Below, piece after piece: positions 14,486-19,979 of a stretch of DNA of 19,979 bases. The DNA comes from JBFLVQ01 sp040758525 (lineage in GTDB: Bacteria; Acidobacteriota; Blastocatellia; Chloracidobacteriales; JADJPF01). Below the pieces are notes generated by a model. It was not told the origin of the DNA and did no database searches. It saw only the letters and a program-made list of their open reading frames with translations. Position 1 is the stretch's first letter, and each line of letters opens with the position of its first letter. The position numbers and the translations under genes are program-made. Location of the stretch: contig JBFLVQ010000087.1 of NCBI GenBank assembly GCA_040758525.1, positions 1 to 19,979 of the forward strand, in the 5' to 3' direction.

Positions 14486-16456
14486 ATGAGTATACTATCG
14501 CCATCATTCTTGAACGATCCTAACCTACGTTTACTACTGTTCGGTGGTAAAGGCGGGGTAGGAAAAACCTCTTGTGCTACAGCAGCAGCAATTGAGCTAG
14601 CTAACCGTTCCCCTCAAGCACATTTTCTATTAGTTTCAACTGATCCCGCACACTCAGTTACTGATAGCTTAGCAGATTCACTTCCACCAACAAACCTGCA
14701 GGTTCTTGAACTTAATGCAAAAGATTGTCTTGATAAATTCAAAAAGAAACATAATCATCACTTGCGCGAGATAGCGCTACGAGGAACATTTCTTGACAAT
14801 GATGATATCAACAAGTTTCTTGCTCTCTCTTTGCCAGGTCTTGATGAGCTGATGGCGTTGCTGGAAATTGCAAATTGGGAACAGGCTCAACGTTATCAAT
14901 GTATAGTAGTGGATACTGCTCCCACTGGCCACACACTACGTCTATTAGCAGTACCAGAGTTGTTAGAAAAATGGCTTGACGTATTAGACTCTCTAATGGC
15001 CAAGCACCGTTATATGTCGAAACTTTATCGGGGATACTATCATTGTAACAACACCGATAATTTTCTTATGGATTTAACCTCTTCTATTAAATACATGGAA
15101 GAATTATTGTGTGATCCTATACGCTGTCGGTTTGTTCCCGTGATGCTAGCCGAAACAATAGTAATTAGTGAAACAGTAACATTAATAAAGGAGTTAAAAC
15201 TCAGGAAAGTGCCGGTCAGTGATATTATAATTAACCGTCTCTATCTAATTAGTCAGTGTCCGGTATGCAATAAAGAACAACTTCGACAGATTAGAGAACT
15301 GCTATATTTTACGGAACTGTCACAATATTCTACCTGGGGAATACCCATATATCCCACTGAGGTTCGCTCAATAGAACGATTATCAGCCTTTTGGCGCAAT
15401 ATATTCAGCTTAACGATACCTGAATACCAGATTGCGGAACCACTTATCTCAAATTCTGATTCTCAATCAAAGTCGATAAATTCTCAACCATTAGTAGAAG
15501 AACCTTTAGACTTGTTTCTATTAGAGAAGCCCTTACTACTTTTTGCTGGTAAAGGAGGAGTAGGAAAGACAACTTTATCTTGTGCAACAGCTCTGCGCTT
15601 AACTCAACATTTTAAGGATAAGAAAGTTCTACTCTTCTCTACAGACCCGGCTCACTCTCTCTCTGCCTGTCTTGATACGCAGATTGGATGTGTACCTACT
15701 TACCTGTCTGCTAGGTTGGCAGCAATGGAAATAGATGTTGAGGCAGAATTTCAAACTTTGAAAACCGAGTATATAGAGGAACTGCAACACTTTCTTAGAT
15801 CTGCACTACCTAATGCAGATCTGAAGTTTGATCATGAAGCCATGAGGAGGATCATTGATCTCTCACCACCAGGTCTAGATGAAGTTATGGCACTCACACG
15901 GGTCATGAGTTTTCTTGGAAATGGTAGTTTCGATATTTTTATTCTTGACTCAGCACCCACTGGACATCTGATTCGCCTATTAGAAATGCCTGAGCTTATT
16001 GATCAATGGTTAAAAGCTTTTTTCGGTATCTTCCTTAAATACAAACGAATCTTTCGGCTCCCTAAGCTCTCTCAAAGACTCATTGAAATATCCAAGAACA
16101 TTAAGCAATTACGCGCCCTACTAGGTGATGCTACTCGCTCAGCGTTATTTGCTGTAAGTATACTAACAGAAATGTCTTTTGAAGAAACTAAAGACTTAAT
16201 AGCAGCTTGCGAGCGAATGGGGATTAACATTCCCGCATTGTTTCTTAATCTTATTACTTCTACTTATGATTGCACTTTATGTACCGCCGTGCACCTACGA
16301 GAATCGGGGTTGCGTACTAAATTTGAGCAAACTTTTTCATCTAAACACCATACTTTAGTCTATCGTCAATCAGATCTGCGTGGCTTGCAACGGTTGCAAG
16401 AATTGGGAGAAGCCTTATATAGATCTAATAAACAAATATCGGTTCATTGCAAATGA
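14486..16456 (+). CDS. Duplicated ArsA/Get3-type ATPase
   Basis: This 656-residue protein consists of two ArsA/Get3-like halves. Half 1 has the deviant Walker A GGKGGVGKT at 20-28, STDPAHS, DTAPTGHTLRLL, and a Cys-X2-Cys pair at 258/261. Half 2 has GKGGVGKT at 355-362, STDPAHS, DSAPTGHLIRLL and a Cys-X2-Cys pair at 596/599. The linker at about 318-345 is Ser-rich. True ArsA pumps use three separate Cys for metalloid binding. Here each half carries the Cys-X2-Cys zinc motif of Get3/TRC40, the chaperone that shields hydrophobic tail anchors. No arsB, arsR or other arsenic gene is nearby. A role as ATP-dependent carrier of hydrophobic Gvp proteins is inferred. GvpG precedes it and a GvpA-like minor protein follows. 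Confidence 0.9.
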   Translation: MSILSPSFLNDPNLRLLLFGGKGGVGKTSCATAAAIELANRSPQAHFLLVSTDPAHSVTDSLADSLPPTNLQVLELNAKDCLDKFKKKHNHHLREIALRGTFLDNDDINKFLALSLPGLDELMALLEIANWEQAQRYQCIVVDTAPTGHTLRLLAVPELLEKWLDVLDSLMAKHRYMSKLYRGYYHCNNTDNFLMDLTSSIKYMEELLCDPIRCRFVPVMLAETIVISETVTLIKELKLRKVPVSDIIINRLYLISQCPVCNKEQLRQIRELLYFTELSQYSTWGIPIYPTEVRSIERLSAFWRNIFSLTIPEYQIAEPLISNSDSQSKSINSQPLVEEPLDLFLLEKPLLLFAGKGGVGKTTLSCATALRLTQHFKDKKVLLFSTDPAHSLSACLDTQIGCVPTYLSARLAAMEIDVEAEFQTLKTEYIEELQHFLRSALPNADLKFDHEAMRRIIDLSPPGLDEVMALTRVMSFLGNGSFDIFILDSAPTGHLIRLLEMPELIDQWLKAFFGIFLKYKRIFRLPKLSQRLIEISKNIKQLRALLGDATRSALFAVSILTEMSFEETKDLIAACERMGINIPALFLNLITSTYDCTLCTAVHLRESGLRTKFEQTFSSKHHTLVYRQSDLRGLQRLQELGEALYRSNKQISVHCK

Positions 16457-16469
16457 AGGTATTACTACT

Positions 16470-16703
16470 ATGATTTTACAACATCAAAATATATCTATTC
16501 CCTCATTGGACGATAACGAACATGTAACGTTATGTGAAACCCTAGACCGTATTCTCAACAAAGGTGCCGTGATAGCAGGAGAAGTAACAATATCGGTTGC
16601 TGGTATTGATCTAATTTATCTAGGTCTACAGATGGTATTAACTTCTATCGAGACCGCTAAGGAGATGAAAGCCCAACACAAAGGAAAATTCAAAGAATGC
16701 TGA
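16470..16703 (+). CDS. gvpS: Minor GvpA-family protein, GvpS-like
   Basis: This 77-residue protein has the GvpA fold: 'LDRILNKGAVIAGEVTISVA' followed by 'GIDLIYLGLQMVLTSIET', then a charged tail rich in Lys. The Asp-Leu-Ile-Tyr-Leu stretch, where GvpA has Glu-Leu-Leu-Ser, is typical of the minor S/M-type members of the family, which are thought to form vesicle tips or nucleate assembly. The frame is open upstream inside the ATPase gene. The ATG at 16470 is chosen because GAAGG lies ten bases before it and the family core starts soon after. The S label follows the Bacillus megaterium naming and is tentative. Confidence 0.85.
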   Translation: MILQHQNISIPSLDDNEHVTLCETLDRILNKGAVIAGEVTISVAGIDLIYLGLQMVLTSIETAKEMKAQHKGKFKEC

Positions 16704-16720
16704 GAGCCATATAGGCTCTC
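16702..16720. repeat. Short hairpin between gvpS-like gene and gvpK
   Basis: GAGAGCC (16702-16708) and GGCTCTC (16714-16720) form a 7-bp stem with loop ATATA, beginning inside the stop codon of the gvpS-like gene. No T-run follows, so it probably tunes mRNA stability or translation rather than ending transcription. Confidence 0.5.
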
Positions 16721-16740
16721 TATAGAAATGAGGCTAATAA

Positions 16741-17118
16741 ATGAATGGCTCTGAACGGCTCAAGGTAGAATCTGAGGCTATAAAAGACTTTGCGAGCGCA
16801 ATGCCCATCGATATCTATGTAAAGTCACAATCGCACCTCGTCAACAAATCACCAACAACTCGTCTCAACCTGGATCAAGACAGTGTCAAGAATGGGCTAG
16901 GGCAATTAGTTCTAACCATAATAAAACTCCTGCATGAACTGTTAGAACGTCAGGCAATACGACGGATCGAGGCCGGTAGTCTTAGTGATGATGAAATAGA
17001 GCGTCTCGGAATAACATTAATGAAGCAGGCTCAGGAGATCGAGAGATTGCGAAAGGAATTTGGTTTAGCGGCAGAAGATCTCAATATCGACCTTGGTCCT
17101 CTTGGTAAATTACTATAA
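16741..17118 (+). CDS. gvpK: GvpK gas vesicle protein
   Basis: This 125-residue protein starts with a variable, Ser/Thr-rich N-terminus (1-40). The conserved GvpK helical core follows: 'VKNGLGQLVLTIIKLLHELL' with ERQAIRRIEAG (about 49-80), then 'SLSDDEIERLGITLMKQAQE' and 'LGLAAEDLNIDLGPLG'-like ending (here Phe-Gly-Leu-Ala-Ala-Glu-Asp). GvpK is an essential accessory protein in most clusters. It has only a weak ribosome binding site (ATGAGGC about six bases upstream). It lies between two GvpA-like minor genes, a common gvp arrangement. Confidence 0.95.
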   Translation: MNGSERLKVESEAIKDFASAMPIDIYVKSQSHLVNKSPTTRLNLDQDSVKNGLGQLVLTIIKLLHELLERQAIRRIEAGSLSDDEIERLGITLMKQAQEIERLRKEFGLAAEDLNIDLGPLGKLL

Positions 17119-17133
17119 AATTAAGGGGTTAAT

Positions 17134-17454
17134 ATGCGCCCGCAGCAAACTGCCATCTCACATGCAATTGAAAATTCAACACTAGCGGATATTCTTGAGC
17201 GAGTGTTAGATAAGGGAATCGTCATTGCTGGCGATATTAAAATTAAATTAGTAGATATTGAACTGCTCACCATACAAATTCGCTTGGTTATTTGTTCTGT
17301 AGACAAAGCTAAGGAGATAGGTATGGACTGGTGGTCGAATAATACCAACCTTAATGAGCACTCACAGCAAAGGCTAGAAAACAATTATCTCGCGAAACTG
17401 GAAGAACGATTGGCAAAACTGGAAACTAATTCTGCAAAAGGGGTGAACAGTTAA
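17134..17454 (+). CDS. gvpJ: Minor GvpA-family protein GvpJ
   Basis: This 106-residue protein has the GvpA fold at about 15-65: 'ILERVLDKGIVIAGDIKIKL' and then 'VDIELLTIQIRLVICSVDKA' followed by Lys-Glu-Ile-Gly-Met-Asp-Trp-Trp. The last motif is the recognised GvpJ continuation. After it comes a charged coiled-coil tail (NYLAKLEERLAKLE). GvpJ is a low-copy shell or tip protein needed for vesicle formation. AAGGGG precedes the ATG. This is the last gene of the cluster on this strand; no strong terminator could be seen in the 246 bases between it and the convergent receiver gene. Confidence 0.92.
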   Translation: MRPQQTAISHAIENSTLADILERVLDKGIVIAGDIKIKLVDIELLTIQIRLVICSVDKAKEIGMDWWSNNTNLNEHSQQRLENNYLAKLEERLAKLETNSAKGVNS

Positions 17455-17700
17455 GGCTGGATATTTCGATACCGTACTTTCAACTCTTTACTACTCAAAT
17501 GTGGTTTTAGCTCTAATCCTTTTTGTGCCATAATCCCTTAGTTTACCACATCCGCTATTTTCTTAAAGGGTTTGGTATTATATTGATTAACAGGCCCATT
17601 GTGGCGATATGCTGAGAGCAGACGGCCAAAAGAGAGATACAAGTTCAAGGATATTTAGAAGGAGGGAGAGCGGAATTAGCAAGGTTAATTGTACTCAAAT

Positions 17701-18057
17701 CTAGTCCTTGAAAGTAGCAGCCACAGTATCTAACAGGATAGTAAGATCTGTAGGTTTTGATAAACAGAAGTTAGCGCCTGCTTGCAACATATCTTCTTGC
17801 TCGATAGCACTAGGAAATGTGGAATGGGCAATGATTGTTACTTTGTCGGAAAGGGTACGGATCCTACGTATCATCTTATCACCGCTCATTAGCGGCATAT
17901 CCTTATCTGCAATAACAATATCAGGCTGATGCTCGACAAATAGAGATAACCCTTCTTTGCCATTGTTGGCCACTATTATAGTGTGAACGGGACTGAGCAC
18001 AATTGAGAGCATGGTGCGAATACTTTCTTCATCATCCACAACTAGTATCTTGGCCAT
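17701..18057 (-). CDS. Single-domain response regulator (minus strand)
   Basis: This 118-residue receiver-only protein has the acidic pair Asp8-Asp9, phospho-acceptor Asp51 (in VIADKDMP), Ser79 and Lys101, so phosphorylation chemistry should be intact. The start ATG at 18057 is preceded by a TAGGAG site on the minus strand. It converges with gvpJ and diverges from the hybrid kinase at 18393. The divergent pair is likely a signalling module of its own. A link to gas vesicle control is possible by position but not shown. Confidence 0.92.
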   Translation of the reverse strand: MAKILVVDDEESIRTMLSIVLSPVHTIIVANNGKEGLSLFVEHQPDIVIADKDMPLMSGDKMIRRIRTLSDKVTIIAHSTFPSAIEQEDMLQAGANFCLSKPTDLTILLDTVAATFKD

Positions 18058-18392
18058 ATAATACTCCTATATTGATGAAAAGTTATAAAGATAACTCTAA
18101 CCTGATTAGCATAGTTAGAATGGTATGTGGAGAGCCTTAACAAATATACAACATATTGATGTCATAGGCTAGATTTTGTGTTAGTAAAGATTCTCCTAAC
18201 AGGCTATTAGTACTATCGTATTTATACAATCTTGCTAAAGTCAGGATTGTACACTAGGATTGACTGCCACCATTAGCCATAGTGGTTAGAGCATAGTTGG
18301 TTAGCACAGCTACAACTACAGCGATGATGTTTCTCCTCCAGAAATAGACGTGCAAGGATGCCGATCAGTTTTGATCTGGTAGTAGGGGGAAA
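18058..18392. promoter_or_regulatory. Divergent intergenic region between receiver and hybrid kinase genes
   Basis: These 335 bases hold the start signals of both neighbouring genes. An inverted repeat TACAATC/GATTGTA (18225-18231 and 18245-18251, 13-base loop) and a near-repeat ATAGTGGTTAG/ATAGTTGGTTAG around 18279-18304 are visible. I found no sigma-54-type match with correct spacing and no sigma-70 promoter I would defend. No coding region or RNA gene was recognised. Confidence 0.4.
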
Positions 18393-19661
18393 ATGAAAAA
18401 GAGTGGGCGGAAAACAAAGTCAGAGCTGATTGCAGAACTAAAAAAGCTACACGCGAGTAATGCTGACCAGGCTAAATTAGCGGCTCAATTCTTACGTGCT
18501 CAACGTATGGAAAGCATAGGAGCACTGGCCAGTGGAATAGCTCACGACCTCAATAATCAATTAGCACCCATCTTACTTGGATTACAAATCTTACACAAGC
18601 GACTCAAAGATGAAGAAAGCGTTCGGATACTGACAACCTTAGAAGAGAGCGTGAAGCGTGGCAGGGAAGTGATCCGGCAAGTGCTCTCCTTCGCCAGAGG
18701 AATGGAAGGCAAACGCGTAGACCTTCATCCTAAGCATATCATTCTGGAACTAGCAAAGATAATCCGAGAGACCTTTCCTAAATCTATCAATATAGATGTG
18801 GTAATCGCAAAAGATCTATGGATGGTAAGCGGAGATACTACACAATTGTGTCAAGTGTTGATGAATCTGTGTGTGAATGCACGAGATGCTATGCCTATGG
18901 GTGGCAGTCTCAAAATAACGACAGCCAATGTAGTGTTAGGTAAGAACTATGGAAATATTGTGGAGGAAGCTGGTACAGGCCGCTTTGTGCTAATTTCCGT
19001 AAGCGATACAGGTAAAGGCATACCCTGGGAAATTCGAGATAAGATATTTGAGCCGTTTTTCACCACTAAAGATATTGGCAAAGGAACTGGGTTAGGCTTA
19101 TCAACATCATTGATGATTGTAAAAGATCATGAAGGATTTATTAGCGTTGATAGTGAAGTGAATAGAGGAACAACATTCAAAGTTTATCTACCAGCTTGTG
19201 TGGGCGAACAGACTGTTGAGCAGATAGAGGAAAAAGAATGTCCATTACCAGTGGGGCAAGGTGAGAAGATTCTAGTGGTAGATGATGAGATAGCAGTTCG
19301 TGAAGTAGCCCAAACTATCTTGGAAGCCTATGGCTATAAAGTGATAACAGCCGAAGATGGCAGAGAAGCGATAGTGACTTATATTCAACACACTAGCAGC
19401 GTCAAACTAATATTGATGGACATGGTGATGCCGAACTTGGATGGAATAGTAACAGCCAAGATATTAGAAATGCTCAATCCACAAGTAAAGATAATCTCCA
19501 CAAGTGGATATGTAGCTGATGGGATAGATGAAAAGATCGACGAAGTAGTAGCAATAAAAGCAGTATTAGTCAAACCATACACTGCACAGAGGTTACTGGA
19601 AACAGTTGCTCAGGTGCTTGGCAGGGAGTGCCAGGAGCAATGTTTTCCAGCACAAGCTTGA
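18393..19661 (+). CDS. Soluble hybrid histidine kinase with C-terminal receiver
   Basis: This 422-residue protein has a short charged N-terminal helix (1-35). A dimerisation and phospho-acceptor domain follows with His51 in GIAHDLNNQL, then an ATPase domain with N box (NLCVNARDAM), G1 (DTGKGI) and G2 (GKGTGLGLS), an acidic linker, and a receiver domain from about 290 with DDE and phospho-acceptor Asp343 (LMDMVMP). There is no sensor domain and no membrane segment, so the input must come from a partner protein or through the linker. The GIAHDLNN variant of the H box is common in hybrid kinases of this class. A GGGGGA-type site lies just before the ATG. The kinase probably exchanges phosphate with the divergent receiver protein at 17701. 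Confidence 0.93.
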   Translation: MKKSGRKTKSELIAELKKLHASNADQAKLAAQFLRAQRMESIGALASGIAHDLNNQLAPILLGLQILHKRLKDEESVRILTTLEESVKRGREVIRQVLSFARGMEGKRVDLHPKHIILELAKIIRETFPKSINIDVVIAKDLWMVSGDTTQLCQVLMNLCVNARDAMPMGGSLKITTANVVLGKNYGNIVEEAGTGRFVLISVSDTGKGIPWEIRDKIFEPFFTTKDIGKGTGLGLSTSLMIVKDHEGFISVDSEVNRGTTFKVYLPACVGEQTVEQIEEKECPLPVGQGEKILVVDDEIAVREVAQTILEAYGYKVITAEDGREAIVTYIQHTSSVKLILMDMVMPNLDGIVTAKILEMLNPQVKIISTSGYVADGIDEKIDEVVAIKAVLVKPYTAQRLLETVAQVLGRECQEQCFPAQA

Positions 19662-19844
19662 GGAGAAAACTACTCGCTTACCTACAAATATATTCAATGT
19701 TAGTTTCCTTTGATTGATTCTTTATGATATCACTCACTGAACCAGGTCAAACGGGCTATAACTATTGTTACCATTGTTGTGAATAGGAGAGCCTCTTGAG
19801 CCTGGCATAGACCTACAAAATAATCTCAATCTGGATGGGGCAAT

Positions 19845-19928
19845 ATGGGTATGTTAGTAGGTCAATCTGCCGCAGTAATTCTCCACATGTTAGTTAGCAA
19901 TATAGCTGATTTATTGAGTGTGTACTAG
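19845..19928 (+). CDS. Possible 27-residue hydrophobic peptide
   Basis: A short ORF begins with ATG at 19845 (Met-Gly-Met-Leu-Val-Gly) and ends with TAG at 19926-19928. The peptide is hydrophobic enough to span a membrane. There is a weak purine stretch (GGATGGGG) upstream. No family is recognised, and an ORF of this size can arise by chance in this AT-rich region. The surrounding 19662-19949 shows nothing else I can support. Confidence 0.15.
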   Translation: MGMLVGQSAAVILHMLVSNIADLLSVY

Positions 19929-19949
19929 GTCATTGAAGAGAATAAGGTT

Positions 19950-19979
19950 ATGCCTCAATACAAACTAGCCATTCCACGC
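19950..19979 (+). CDS. Possible 5' end of a gene running off the window
   Basis: An ATG at 19950 preceded by GAAGAGAATAAGG opens a frame of ten codons (Met-Pro-Gln-Tyr-Lys-Leu-Ala-Ile-Pro-Arg) that stays open to the window edge. The start context is plausible, but ten codons are too few to identify a product. Confidence 0.35.
   Translation, partial: MPQYKLAIPR

Noticed and set aside
14486..16456. Calling the ATPase an arsenite efflux component (ArsA)
   Set aside because: No arsB, arsR, arsC or arsD neighbours; the Cys-X2-Cys pairs fit Get3-type proteins better; the gene is embedded between gvpG and a gvpA-like gene.
16380..16469. Upstream extension of the GvpS-like frame
   Set aside because: It overlaps the end of the ATPase gene, and family members start shortly before the conserved Leu-Asp-Arg-Ile-Leu block.
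17499..17570. ATGTGGT/ACCACAT and CCCTT/AAGGG pairs after gvpJ as a terminator
   Set aside because: The loops are about 40 and 26 bases and no T-run follows a compact stem; I could not defend it as an intrinsic terminator.
18290..18310. TTGGTTAGCACAGCTAC as a sigma-54 promoter for the hybrid kinase
   Set aside because: The GG-to-GC spacing is two bases too short, which RpoN promoters do not tolerate.

Overview
The window holds an almost complete gas vesicle (gvp) gene cluster of a bacterium, at about 2.2-17.5 kb. The DNA is AT-rich (roughly 40% GC by eye). The operons are compact, with ATGA or near-zero junctions and purine-rich ribosome binding sites. A sigma-54 promoter and an NtrB/NtrC-type pair point to a Gram-negative-type bacterium that uses RpoN. 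I cannot fix the phylum from sequence alone. The gene content (GvpH/Hsp20, Cdc48-like ATPase, ArsA-like ATPase, NtrC regulator next to gvpA, gvpF/L, gvpN, gvpK) is the extended type I associate with aquatic Proteobacteria-like lineages. No rRNA, tRNA or CRISPR is visible.

Layout. Bases 1-99 may be the 3' end of a gene entering from the left, and a weak minus-strand ORF faces it. At 521-1504 is an ADP-ribosylglycohydrolase (DraG-like). Bases 1505-2189 have no gene. They contain a decayed group II intron tail (domains V-VI), a 12-bp inverted repeat bracketing it, and a perfect 21-bp-arm hairpin (2126-2171) just before the next gene. From 2190 to 10425 runs a first, regulatory and protein-handling block: a conserved protein of unknown function, a sigma-54 activator, an Hsp20/GvpH protein, a two-ring Cdc48/VAT-type AAA ATPase, two GvpF/L paralogues, a PAS-containing histidine kinase and a single-domain response regulator.

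At 10569-10585 there is a close match to a sigma-54 promoter, followed by the second, structural block: gvpA, a 52-bp palindrome, a GvpC-like repeat protein, gvpN, a small conserved protein, a GvpO-like protein, gvpF, gvpG, a double ArsA/Get3-like ATPase, a gvpS-like gene, gvpK and gvpJ. Downstream, a receiver protein on the minus strand and a soluble hybrid histidine kinase on the plus strand are transcribed divergently. The right edge may contain the first ten codons of another gene.

How the genes may work together (inference). The kinase senses a cytoplasmic signal and phosphorylates the NtrC-type activator. The activator switches on gvpA and the assembly genes through sigma-54. The strong hairpin after gvpA could let the major shell protein be made in excess over GvpC, GvpN and the minor proteins. 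Hsp20, the Cdc48-like unfoldase and the ArsA/Get3-like ATPase would handle the very hydrophobic, aggregation-prone GvpA family proteins.
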